DNA from: an uncultured Bacteroidia bacterium
GTDB taxonomy: Bacteria; Bacteroidota; Bacteroidia; Bacteroidales; UBA932
DNA: 64,000 nucleotides
Direction of reading: 5' to 3'
NCBI GenBank assembly: GCA_902778105.1
Contig: CACYWN010000010.1
Location: 1 to 64,000 of the forward strand
A model generated the notes under the pieces. The model saw nothing but the letters and a program-made list of their open reading frames with translations, did not search any database and was not told the DNA's origin. Below are positions 49,266 through 58,154 of the stretch, in pieces. The number at the start of each line of letters is the position of its first letter. Position 1 is the first letter of the stretch. Both the position numbers and the translations under genes were made by a program.

Positions 49266-50538
49266 CGTCCCAGTAATCGAACGCCCGGATGTGGCAGAGG
49301 TCGAAGAGGAAGAATCCGTCGGCCTCGGCCTGGATGGTCTTTTCGATTTCGGGCAGGAGGGCGGCCTGGCCGCCTTTTTCGAATCCCTTCTCGTTGCCGA
49401 TGTCCGGTCCGGCGTAGAAAGGCACGTCGCCGCAGAGGCGCTTCCGGCCTAGCCGCGCGTAGGCTTCCATCGTCTTCTCGGTGTCACCATGGACATTGGC
49501 CGCCGGACAATAGGTCCCGAGAAGCATGAAATCCACCAGGTCCGCCAGGCCCGTCGCCTGATAGGCCGGCGTCGCCCAGGCGAAAGTGGGTTCCTCCTTC
49601 GCCAGGTCATACTTCGGGCTCGTCCAGTTCACGCCGCTCCGGTAATACTCCGAGAACCAGGCTCCCACATAGATTCCCAGCGGGAGGTCCTTCCGGACGG
49701 AATGCACCTTGTCCACGCACCGGGCCACGAAATCGTGGATGACCCGGCAACGGAAAGTGAGCCACTCCGTTTCCAGCGCATCGGGCGTCTTGTCCAGGAA
49801 GATGTGCCCCGGTTCCGTGAATACCGGCCAGCGTTCCGGTTCCCGGCCGATATAGGCCGCAAACTGCTCCCGGGCCGTTTCCGTATAACCGGCGTCCATC
49901 GCATAGTCATCATAGCGGCAGCGGTCCATGACGATGCCGTCCAGGCCTTTGTAGGAGGCCAGATCGCCCAGCATCGTCAGGAGGAAATCCTGCACCTCGG
50001 CATTCGCGGGATCCAGGAAGCGGCCGCCCACGGTGGCCGTATCCAAGGCGTGGTTGACCAGTTCGCCGTCCTTCCGGTAATCCACCGAGCACCAGGTCCT
50101 GCGCTCAGGATGGTCATAGACCATGCCATGCTCGATGCCGGGTCCTTTCCACCCGCCGACCATCATGTTGACGCCGGCATGGACCCGAAGGCCCGCAGCA
50201 TGACCCGCGTCGATGAACGCGCGCAGGTAATCGAAGTCCGCCGTCCGCTCCCGGAGTCCCCAGCCTCCATCCACCCAACCGGGCACCTTCCGCAGGGCCG
50301 GAGCGACGGAGGAAGCGAACAGGACGTCCCCGCTGGTGGGCCTCACGTCCACGACGATGTCCGTGAAGCCCATTTCGGCGATGCGCTTGCAGTCCGTCGC
50401 AATGGAATCCGCATCGTCGGCATAGCTGGAGAAATTGGCGGCGGCGTCGATCCACACGAAAGAGGGTTTTTCCGGCACCGTGTGCGTGCAGGAGACAAGG
50501 GCGGCAAGGCTTAAGTACAATAAGGTTCTTCTCATCAT
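49255..50538 (-). CDS. GHL10-family glycoside hydrolase lipoprotein (copy 1)
   Basis: This 427-residue lipoprotein (lipobox near LVSC) has a TIM-barrel of the GHL10 (PF02638) kind: VDVRPTSGDVLF, LRVHAGVN, FLDPANAEVQDFL and LDGIVMDRCRYDD. E. coli DigH, a GHL10 member, cleaves denuded peptidoglycan strands, which suggests amino-sugar backbones as substrates. It is the distal gene of the PUL, separated from the previous gene by a hairpin spacer. It is closely similar to the second copy at 52356-53732 throughout. I chose the first of tandem ATG codons at 50538. Confidence 0.9.
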   Translation of the reverse strand: MMRRTLLYLSLAALVSCTHTVPEKPSFVWIDAAANFSSYADDADSIATDCKRIAEMGFTDIVVDVRPTSGDVLFASSVAPALRKVPGWVDGGWGLRERTADFDYLRAFIDAGHAAGLRVHAGVNMMVGGWKGPGIEHGMVYDHPERRTWCSVDYRKDGELVNHALDTATVGGRFLDPANAEVQDFLLTMLGDLASYKGLDGIVMDRCRYDDYAMDAGYTETAREQFAAYIGREPERWPVFTEPGHIFLDKTPDALETEWLTFRCRVIHDFVARCVDKVHSVRKDLPLGIYVGAWFSEYYRSGVNWTSPKYDLAKEEPTFAWATPAYQATGLADLVDFMLLGTYCPAANVHGDTEKTMEAYARLGRKRLCGDVPFYAGPDIGNEKGFEKGGQAALLPEIEKTIQAEADGFFLFDLCHIRAFDYWDVRF

Positions 50539-50559
50539 TTTGTCCATCGGCAAGAGGAA

Positions 50560-50592
50560 AGAGGCCGGCTCACGTAGTATGGGCCGGCCTCT
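50560..50592 (-). terminator. Intergenic hairpin before the last PUL gene
   Basis: A perfect 10-bp stem (AGAGGCCGGC / GCCGGCCTCT, minus strand) with a 13-base loop is followed only by TTTCCTCTT. It may be a weak terminator or an RNA-stability element that lowers expression of the distal GHL10 gene. Confidence 0.45.
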
Positions 50593-50609
50593 GCGGATCT
50601 ACTTGGAAA

Positions 50610-52352
50610 TCAGAGTTTCGGGAAACGGACTTTCACGACGTGACCCTGGGAAGAGTCAACGTAGTACACAACGAGGTCGTCGCCGTCGACCACCGGAAGA
50701 ACGTCCACCGTAGAGTTCTCCGTGTCACCGCAAACCGTCTGTGCAAGGCCGTTGTTGTATTCAGCCTTGCTGAGCACGGTCGGATTCGCAGGATCGGTTA
50801 CATCGACAACCCACAGATAAGCGGGCATTCCCCAACCTTCGCTGAACCATACATAACCCATCTGGGCGACCACAAGGATTGTCTTGCCATTCCACGTTGT
50901 GACATGCATACCCTGGGGACCACCGGCCCAGTCACCGGCACCTTCGACGCATACCGACCAATTGCTTCCGTCATAATAGTTCACATTGTACAGGCCATCA
51001 TATCCGCCAAAGAAAAAGCCGTCCGCCGCACTGGACCCGGCCGGAACAAAGGCCGCACGGTTCGAGAGCCAGAGGTCGTCTGCCTGGTCGGCAGGGCCGG
51101 TCAACCATCCGCTTTCAGGATTGTTCACGACCGGATTCCACTCGTTATAATAGGATTCCGCAGCCTTTCCATCCGCGATCGTCCAATAGAGCGTATAGGT
51201 AAGCCCGCCTGAGGAAATAACGCCTCCGGAAACGGCCGTCACGACACCGGCGCCGAACACGTCACCCTTTGCAGCGACCTTGTCGATTCCCGTAGATGCG
51301 TTCCAGGCCTCATTGACAAAATGGATCAGATGGACCGGTTCGGCAAGGGCCTTGTCGGTGGCCTTGACGGCATAGACATCATACAGGCCTAAATAGGCAC
51401 CCAAGTTGGCAAACAGGACATTGCCGGCATCATCATTGGCGATGCATTGGACGGGAAGGTCTCCCGTAGCGAGCGTACCTTCGAAAGCGCCGGTAGCGGG
51501 ATTGACGATATGGACGCTTTGGGAGTCACTCACAAGAAGTTTCCCGTCAAAAACAGCGACGGAAGCTGTCGCACCATCTCCCACATAGAATCCTTCAGGA
51601 AGGAAAGTCTGCCAGAGCTGGGCGGAATGGCCTTTCTGTTCCAGATAGAAGCGCTCCACGTGGTCCTTTGTTTCGCCGGTGGGGTTTCCTTCATCGTCCA
51701 TAACCGGATCCTGAATCTGGGGAAGGGTGAACTTCACATATGCCTGGCGGGGGTCATAGCCTCCATTGGCAGCCACTTTGAATGCAAGGTCGATGGTATG
51801 GGCAGCCTTATCCTCCGTAATGGTAACAGGAGCCCAGGGGAAAGCCTCGTCGGCACCATCATATTTCTTGACGGTAACATCCATATTGGTGAGGATGTTC
51901 ACCTTGAGGTCACCACCGGCAGTCTCGAAAGCGGCAGGATTGTCGGCTTTCGTAAAGAAAACGAGACCCTGGAAGAACAGGATGCTCTCCGTCTTCGAGC
52001 CGGCTTTGAGGTCCAGCTGGACCAGGCGGCCGATCTTTCCTTCAGGCAATCCGTCGAAAGTCACACGCAGGTCGACAGCTTCTGCGGCATCACCTTTACT
52101 CTTGTCCAGGACAGCGCCCGATTCAGAGCCATCCGGATAGCTGAGACTGGCAGTCCAGGCCTTCCCGGCGCCAAACTTGACCGTATAAATGGAAGACTCC
52201 GCATCCACATCCACGATCTTGTCAGTCGTGAGGGTAAGATCCGGAACGGTGGGGGTAGGATCCGGGGTGGGTTCCGGTTTCTCTTCTTCCGGTTTGCTGC
52301 AAGCCGCTACAGCAACAAGGGCGGCAGCAAGAAAATAGAGTACTTTTTTCAT
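50610..52352 (-). CDS. Surface lipoprotein with BACON-like domain and propeller-like C-terminus
   Basis: This 580-residue lipoprotein (lipobox VAACS) is in the SusE/F-like position of the PUL. After a proline-rich spacer the N-terminal part has BACON-type beta-sandwich features (for example FGAGKAWTASLSYPDGS and SILFFQGL). From about residue 245 there is a repetitive beta-rich region that looks like a propeller and shares a pattern (DDAGN..FA) with the DUF5018 lipoprotein. It should bind the target glycan at the surface. The start is four bases after the upstream GHL10 stop. Confidence 0.85.
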   Translation of the reverse strand: MKKVLYFLAAALVAVAACSKPEEEKPEPTPDPTPTVPDLTLTTDKIVDVDAESSIYTVKFGAGKAWTASLSYPDGSESGAVLDKSKGDAAEAVDLRVTFDGLPEGKIGRLVQLDLKAGSKTESILFFQGLVFFTKADNPAAFETAGGDLKVNILTNMDVTVKKYDGADEAFPWAPVTITEDKAAHTIDLAFKVAANGGYDPRQAYVKFTLPQIQDPVMDDEGNPTGETKDHVERFYLEQKGHSAQLWQTFLPEGFYVGDGATASVAVFDGKLLVSDSQSVHIVNPATGAFEGTLATGDLPVQCIANDDAGNVLFANLGAYLGLYDVYAVKATDKALAEPVHLIHFVNEAWNASTGIDKVAAKGDVFGAGVVTAVSGGVISSGGLTYTLYWTIADGKAAESYYNEWNPVVNNPESGWLTGPADQADDLWLSNRAAFVPAGSSAADGFFFGGYDGLYNVNYYDGSNWSVCVEGAGDWAGGPQGMHVTTWNGKTILVVAQMGYVWFSEGWGMPAYLWVVDVTDPANPTVLSKAEYNNGLAQTVCGDTENSTVDVLPVVDGDDLVVYYVDSSQGHVVKVRFPKL

Positions 52353-52355
52353 AAC

Positions 52356-53732
52356 TTAATTAGTTAAAGTGTTGAGATAATCTGAAAATGCATGTTCGAA
52401 GGGAGTCCAGTAATCAAACATCCTGATGTGGCACAGGTCGAAGACGAAATAGCCATCGGCCGCATTGATACAGGCATCCACCGTCCTGGGGATATAGGCG
52501 CTTTTTCCTCCATTCTGCCAGCCCTCCGGATTGCCGACATCCGGCCCTCCGGAGAAAACGGTGTCTCCCATCAGCAGGCTGCGGGCCCGCGTACAGAAGC
52601 CTTGCATGGTCCACTCTGAGGTTCCGTAGATACTGGACGATGCGGCATAGCAGCCCAACAGCATGAAATCGCAATGATCGGCAAAACCGTATTTGTGATA
52701 CTCGCTGTTGGCCCAGTGGGGATATGCCTTATGGGTGGGATAGCGGGGACTGGCCCAATTGACCCCGGAAGAATAATACGACGAATACCAGGCTCCCACA
52801 TACACGCCGAACTGGACAGACGGATTGACGTCATGAACGGTATCAGCCGCCATTTCGACAAAATCATGGATGGTTTTCGCCCGGAAGGCAAGCCAGGCAT
52901 ACTGGTCCTCCCCCATGGGAGACGGGACATCCTCCACCCCGGCCTCAAATACGGGCCATTTGGCAGGTTCGTGTCCCAGATAATCGACGAACTTACGGTG
53001 CGAAACATCGGAGAAGTCGCTCTGGAGTCCGGCATCTGAATAGCGGCAGCGATCCAGAACAATCCCGTCGACATCGTATGCGGCCAGTTCTTTGAGCAGG
53101 GAAAGCAGATACGCCTGCACATCGTCGTCGGCAGGATTCAGGAATACCGTCCCCTGGACTCCGTCGTAGAAAGCGCTTCTCAAACCATCGGAAGTATAGT
53201 CCACCGATGCCCATGAAGCGGGAATGTCCCCTGAGAAAATGGGACCTTCACTCTCCAGTCCGTAATAACCGCCATAACCGCCCACAAAGGTGTTGATGGC
53301 GGCATGGACTTTAAGACCTACGGCATGCCCGGCATCGACAAAGGCCTGCAGATAGTCAAAGGTCGCCGTCCTTTCAATAAACCGGTAGCTGCTTCCGATC
53401 CAGGCTGCCAGGCGCCGGGCTTGTGGAGCGACGGAAGAGGACCAGAGAACAGTACCTTCCGTGGGACGGACATCCACAACGATATCCGTGAAGCCACAAT
53501 CGGCCACCTGCTTGAGTTCCTTGGCGATATAGGCCTTGTCATTGGCATAATAACGGAAATTGGCCGATGCGTCGATCCACACATACCGGGGCTTAGCCTG
53601 GGACGGAACCGGATCCGGAGGGGTGACGGGAATCACGGGATCCGGTTCCACCTTCGGGTCAGGCTCCAAAGTTTCCGGCCGTGTACAGCACACGGCCGAT
53701 ATGGCAAACAGCACCGTCCAAAATCTCTTCAT
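52356..53732 (-). CDS. GHL10-family glycoside hydrolase lipoprotein (copy 2)
   Basis: This 458-residue lipoprotein (lipobox near AVCC) has a proline-rich spacer and the same GHL10 barrel as copy 1: VDVRPTEGTVLW, LKVHAAIN, FLNPADDDVQAYLL and VDGIVLDRCRYSD. YVGAWYSSYYSSGVNWASPR is also shared closely with copy 1. One enzyme may act at the surface and the other in the periplasm, or they may differ in linkage. I chose ATG at 53732 because the signal peptide starts there. It lies five bases after the phosphodiester glycosidase gene. Confidence 0.9.
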   Translation of the reverse strand: MKRFWTVLFAISAVCCTRPETLEPDPKVEPDPVIPVTPPDPVPSQAKPRYVWIDASANFRYYANDKAYIAKELKQVADCGFTDIVVDVRPTEGTVLWSSSVAPQARRLAAWIGSSYRFIERTATFDYLQAFVDAGHAVGLKVHAAINTFVGGYGGYYGLESEGPIFSGDIPASWASVDYTSDGLRSAFYDGVQGTVFLNPADDDVQAYLLSLLKELAAYDVDGIVLDRCRYSDAGLQSDFSDVSHRKFVDYLGHEPAKWPVFEAGVEDVPSPMGEDQYAWLAFRAKTIHDFVEMAADTVHDVNPSVQFGVYVGAWYSSYYSSGVNWASPRYPTHKAYPHWANSEYHKYGFADHCDFMLLGCYAASSSIYGTSEWTMQGFCTRARSLLMGDTVFSGGPDVGNPEGWQNGGKSAYIPRTVDACINAADGYFVFDLCHIRMFDYWTPFEHAFSDYLNTLTN

Positions 53733-53737
53733 CGTAT

Positions 53738-54763
53738 CTATTTTATATAGATGCAACTTCCCACGGAACGTTGCATTCCGTCGGTAGGTTGCACCGTTTC
53801 CATACCGTTTACCAGCAGGCAGGTGGAGCCTCCGCCATCGAGATTGACGGCATCCGTACAACCGAATTCCTTCAGGATCCTGGCTACATTCTCCGTAGAA
53901 TAGCCATTGACTCCCTCCGTCATCTCCCGGCCTTCGCAGACAAACAGCACCAGTTTCCTGTCGGCGGTGACACCGATAGCGGTACGTGGATCCGGATTGA
54001 TGCAGTTCACATCATAGTCCCCGGGCAGGCACTCGAAACGCCAGGTGTCCCTGATTTCTCCGTTTTTCACCAGGACAGGTCCGGCGCCGATAGCGGTCTT
54101 AGCCTCAAACAAGGCTCCCTCTGACGGGAAGGTTGCACCGGGTATAGCCTGGGGGGTACTCCCGTATCCGTTTTCTGCCGGGTTCTGGTAAATGTAGTGA
54201 TGATCCGCATCGGAGAAGTAGGTCCAGGAGGCTTCCATGGAGCCGTCGGCATGTTCAATGAAAGCGGCTTTGGTAGGATAGTACATGGTGACCCAGTCCT
54301 CCGAAGCATAATTGATGTTGGGCGACAGCAGTTCGCCGTTTTCCACAGCGATACTGGCCGGGTAGTTGACTCCCGAGTCCGTGTAGAAAAATCCACCGTT
54401 CATCACCAGAACAGGGTTTCCCTGCTCATTGAATACCTCCGTCGGCGTTTTCAGGGCATCTTCACTGCCGTCCAGTTCCGGATCGCGGAGGCCCCAGACA
54501 TGCCAGGAGGCCTGCGTCAGGTCAACCGTAGCAATATAGGCCTCGGCCTTCTTCCCTTTCAGTTTCGAAGGGGAATGGTACAGTTTCACATAAGCGGGAA
54601 GGCTTCCATATCGACCATCCACGATCTCCTCCCAAGGAGCGTCATCAGCATCGGGGTCATCCCAGGGCCAGACATCGGGGAGGCCACTCCCCTGCTTATT
54701 GCAGCCACAGGCGGTAGCCATGACAGCCAAGGCCGCCCCCATCATATAGAAAAGCTTTCTCAT
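53738..54763 (-). CDS. Phosphodiester glycosidase (NAGPA domain) lipoprotein
   Basis: This 341-residue lipoprotein (Cys near ATAC or CGC) has the NAGPA/DUF2233 fold. Motifs are VMNGGFFY, PRTAIGVTADRKLVLFVCEGR and the hallmark NLDGGGSTCLLVNG near the C-terminus. The mammalian relative removes N-acetylglucosamine from phosphodiester-linked mannose 6-phosphate. Bacterial relatives are predicted to release sugars from phosphodiester bonds, so a phosphate-linked amino-sugar polymer is a plausible PUL target. Its start overlaps the DUF5018 gene's stop (ATGA). Confidence 0.92.
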   Translation of the reverse strand: MRKLFYMMGAALAVMATACGCNKQGSGLPDVWPWDDPDADDAPWEEIVDGRYGSLPAYVKLYHSPSKLKGKKAEAYIATVDLTQASWHVWGLRDPELDGSEDALKTPTEVFNEQGNPVLVMNGGFFYTDSGVNYPASIAVENGELLSPNINYASEDWVTMYYPTKAAFIEHADGSMEASWTYFSDADHHYIYQNPAENGYGSTPQAIPGATFPSEGALFEAKTAIGAGPVLVKNGEIRDTWRFECLPGDYDVNCINPDPRTAIGVTADRKLVLFVCEGREMTEGVNGYSTENVARILKEFGCTDAVNLDGGGSTCLLVNGMETVQPTDGMQRSVGSCIYIK

Positions 54764-56496
54764 ATCTCGAAACAATCTGCTACGTAGGCACCGATAACCT
54801 GCGTATGGTGGTCATAATAATACAGATACATCCGATAGCCATCGGCGGAAGGTACCAGGACGACATCACCGGAAGCACCGGTGGGCTCATTACGGGCTCC
54901 TTTCTGGAAGATAGCCAGATTGTCGTTTCCCATCAACTTGCGGACGCCTGAAGGATCCGTTGCATCGTACAGGCGCAGTCTGGGACGGATATCCCACTGC
55001 GGGAAGTGACTCACGGCAAAGAGCGTCAGATAAGGCGTTCCGTTGAATACTTTCAGGTCCAGGCAGTTGGGATTGACACCCCAGTTGCCCACCCGGTCCA
55101 GCCAATGGTCTTTGTCTTTGGCATCGACATAATGGAGGATATAGCAATCGGCACTTTCACTGGTCACCGACGGATCCGAGTTTTCCCCGTAATAGTCCAC
55201 GAACCAGCCATCCTTGTCAGGATTGTCGGAAACGGCGCAGACAGTCGCACTGTTTACCGGAGCGGAACCCCAGGCAAGGCCCAGGCCGGCAAAACTCTTG
55301 GTCTTCACTTCGGTCACAACGCCGCCGCGGACAAGCAGATACACGATTTCGGAAGACAAGGTCAAGTCAACGACACCTTCCGAAGTCAATACGATACAGG
55401 CATTCTCCTTCACATTCCCCGAAACCTTGACGCGGTGACCGACGGGTGTGGTCAGCGGATTGGTGAAGGTATACAGCAGTTCAGGAGCCTCCGAAACCGA
55501 AGAGGTAACATACAGGTTGACGTCCTGTGCCTCCAGGCCGCCGGTAGCAAAGCTAGCGATAACCATATGACCGGCATCATCACTGGTGAGGCAGTCGGCC
55601 ACGGCGCTTCCAAGGTTGATCTCCCCCTTCTTGGAACCGGTAAAAGCATCCAGGTAAACAGGTGTACGGCCATTGCCCAGGCCCACAACCACATTCGTAC
55701 CCAATCCTGCCAGCGACACGAATGAATCGTCCGTATAAGGCGGCAGGCCGGCCATGGTTTCAGGATCCACATTGAACAGGCGGGCGACAGACTCTTCCCT
55801 CATACCGGAACCAAGCAGGCTGGGAATACCCTGCTCCACGACATAAGTGCGTTCGGAGACACCGTCATGTGCCTGCACGGTTACGCTGGCGCCCGTATTC
55901 AGATTATACCGGGCCTTCTCGTTGTAGGCCTTTCCATTGACTTTGACCAACTTTGCATGCGGAGAGACCTGGCCGGTAATCTGTACCGACGAGAGGTCGT
56001 CCAGATAGGGTATCAGGATCTTTGACGACTCCTCATAGATAACGGCCGAAGTTTTCACGTCCTCGACCATCATGGCTACCAGGGAACAGGAAGAAGATTT
56101 GGTGCGCTTGCCTGTAATCGTAATTTCACGGGAATTGCCCTTGGGATCCGTGAGCGTGAAATAGTTTTCCACCGTAAGGTCAAGCACACCCAATTTCGGC
56201 GTGATCGTATAATTGGGCTGCAGTTCAGCCTGAACACGCAGTTTCAGCATGTGGATGAGGGTCTCGTCATTGGAGACTTCCGGATAATAGAACGGAATGG
56301 GGATTTCCAAAAGCGTGGCATCGGGGTCCGTAACCGTAAGCTTCGCGAGTTCCTGTCCGGCATAAGGGCCATCCACCAGGATGGCGGTCAGGCTGGTAAG
56401 CCCCTGCCGCTCCGCCGTGGGCTCCACATACTCGGGCTTGTGGCAGGAAGCAAGCGCCACAAGCGCAGCCAAAAGAATATACAGATGCTTTTTCAT
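54760..56496 (-). CDS. DUF5018-type surface lipoprotein
   Basis: This 578-residue lipoprotein (lipobox LASC) sits right after susD, the usual SusE position. The N-terminal domains are Ig-like with DUF5018-type features (TITPKLGVLDLTVENYFTL, SSVQITGQVSPHA). The C-terminal part is a beta-rich repeat region with SDDAGHMVIASF, like the DDAGN..FA region of the BACON-like lipoprotein. It probably binds the target glycan on the surface. ATG at 56496 is two bases after susD. Confidence 0.85.
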   Translation of the reverse strand: MKKHLYILLAALVALASCHKPEYVEPTAERQGLTSLTAILVDGPYAGQELAKLTVTDPDATLLEIPIPFYYPEVSNDETLIHMLKLRVQAELQPNYTITPKLGVLDLTVENYFTLTDPKGNSREITITGKRTKSSSCSLVAMMVEDVKTSAVIYEESSKILIPYLDDLSSVQITGQVSPHAKLVKVNGKAYNEKARYNLNTGASVTVQAHDGVSERTYVVEQGIPSLLGSGMREESVARLFNVDPETMAGLPPYTDDSFVSLAGLGTNVVVGLGNGRTPVYLDAFTGSKKGEINLGSAVADCLTSDDAGHMVIASFATGGLEAQDVNLYVTSSVSEAPELLYTFTNPLTTPVGHRVKVSGNVKENACIVLTSEGVVDLTLSSEIVYLLVRGGVVTEVKTKSFAGLGLAWGSAPVNSATVCAVSDNPDKDGWFVDYYGENSDPSVTSESADCYILHYVDAKDKDHWLDRVGNWGVNPNCLDLKVFNGTPYLTLFAVSHFPQWDIRPRLRLYDATDPSGVRKLMGNDNLAIFQKGARNEPTGASGDVVLVPSADGYRMYLYYYDHHTQVIGAYVADCFEI

Positions 56497-56497
56497 A

Positions 56498-58138
56498 CTA
56501 CTTCCACTCATCATATTGGTTCACAAGCGAATTGGATTCCAGTTCCGATTTGGGCATCGGGAAACGGTACAGGCGCTCCGGGAAATTGCGGTCTTTCTCA
56601 TCTACCGAAACGTAGGTATAGCGGAAACCACTTCCCTCCGGTTCTATCTTCAGGCCGTGCTGCTGATAAGCGCTCAAACCCTCGGGATACGGCTGGGCGG
56701 CCACTTCCCATCGGCGCAGATCCCAATAGCGCAGGCCTTCAAAGGCCAATTCCACTTTCCTTTCCTGGACGATAGCCTTCCAGAGATTATCCCCGCTCTT
56801 ATCGGTGTAAGAGAGTCCAACACGGCTGCGGATCTCACGCACGGCGGCATTGGCGCCCGCATTGTCGTTGGTCCGATAGCAGGCTTCCGCTTTATTCAGC
56901 AGCACTTCACCGTAACGCAGAAGGGTAAAGGGGTGACTGCTTCCGGAGGTCGTTACACTGTAGCCCTCATCGACATGTTTCCGAAGATAGTAGCCGGTAA
57001 CCGTCTTTCCTTTGGGCTCCTTGTCCGTTTTCCAGGCGGCCCACCCGTCGATACCACCCACATAGGGTTCGATCGTGCGGCCTTTCCAGGCAGAGCCATT
57101 GTACAGGATACTGGCCTGGAAACGAGGTTCCAGCAACTCGTAAGGAGGCGTATTGGTGGTTGAACCATGCCAAGCGCTCCAGGACGGGAATCCGCCCGTA
57201 GCGAGTTCATAGCTCTCAACGATCTCCTGGGTGGGGACGGCATAGGCACCGCCCTTCATGTCTTCGATGGCATAATCTCCGCCCGGAGTATAATAGAAGT
57301 CGAAACTGTGCGTGAGGCCCGATGCATAATCGAAGGTATACTGAATGATTGCCTCCCGGTTGCCGGCGGCAAGCGACTTGCCATAAGCGTCGGCATACAC
57401 GGGCTCCAGGGAATACCCCAGTTCCGCTACGGCGTTTGCAGCCGCGATCACGGCATCGTAACGCTTGGCATAGAGCATGGCCCGGGTAATGAAACCATAA
57501 GCCATGCCTTTGTTGATACGGCCGCCGGCAACGGCAGGGGCGGGCAGGTTTTCCGCAGCAAAATCCAGATCAGCCTGGACCATATCCCATCCTTCGCTTT
57601 CGGAGGACACGGCCTTATCCTTCACGATAGCCGCGAGATCCTCATCATACAGGATGACGTCTTTATAGCGTTTGATCAGCTCGAAGTAGAAGTATCCTCT
57701 CAAGAAACGCAGTTCGGCTTCCAGCCTGACCTTGTCCGCTTCCGGCATCTGACCGTAGGCGTGAAGATAGTTGATCGCTTCATTGGTCTCCCGGATGGCC
57801 ACATACAGCGAACCCCACATGCCCAGGTACACGTCGATGGTCTGGGCGGTTACCGTGCTTTCGAAATAAGCCAGATAGGAAGGGATATACGCCATCGCAT
57901 TGAAGTTGTACGAGGTATACTTGAGTTCGTCGGTAAGGGCTTCGGTAAGGCCGGCTGCCGTAGGGGCAGAATAATATCCCCAGATGTAGGAATACAGGTG
58001 ATTGACGGAATACTCCGCGTTCCGGGTGGTTTCCCATAGGGTTTTGGCCGATACCCTGTCTGTCGGCGTAAGGTCCAGCGTGTTGTTGCAGGCCACAAGT
58101 GCGGCAAGGGCCGCAGTCAGAAACAATACTTTTTTCAT
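56498..58138 (-). CDS. susD: SusD-family glycan-binding lipoprotein
   Basis: This 546-residue RagB/SusD lipoprotein (lipobox LVAC) has a helical TPR-like core, DKVRLEAELRFLRGYFYFELIKRYKDVILYD-like region at about 130-160, and the C-terminal signature VELAFEGLRYWDLRRW. It covers the SusC channel and captures glycan for import. Its partner is the SusC protein encoded directly upstream. Confidence 0.95.
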   Translation of the reverse strand: MKKVLFLTAALAALVACNNTLDLTPTDRVSAKTLWETTRNAEYSVNHLYSYIWGYYSAPTAAGLTEALTDELKYTSYNFNAMAYIPSYLAYFESTVTAQTIDVYLGMWGSLYVAIRETNEAINYLHAYGQMPEADKVRLEAELRFLRGYFYFELIKRYKDVILYDEDLAAIVKDKAVSSESEGWDMVQADLDFAAENLPAPAVAGGRINKGMAYGFITRAMLYAKRYDAVIAAANAVAELGYSLEPVYADAYGKSLAAGNREAIIQYTFDYASGLTHSFDFYYTPGGDYAIEDMKGGAYAVPTQEIVESYELATGGFPSWSAWHGSTTNTPPYELLEPRFQASILYNGSAWKGRTIEPYVGGIDGWAAWKTDKEPKGKTVTGYYLRKHVDEGYSVTTSGSSHPFTLLRYGEVLLNKAEACYRTNDNAGANAAVREIRSRVGLSYTDKSGDNLWKAIVQERKVELAFEGLRYWDLRRWEVAAQPYPEGLSAYQQHGLKIEPEGSGFRYTYVSVDEKDRNFPERLYRFPMPKSELESNSLVNQYDEWK

Positions 58139-58154
58139 AACTGTTTCTCCCTTA

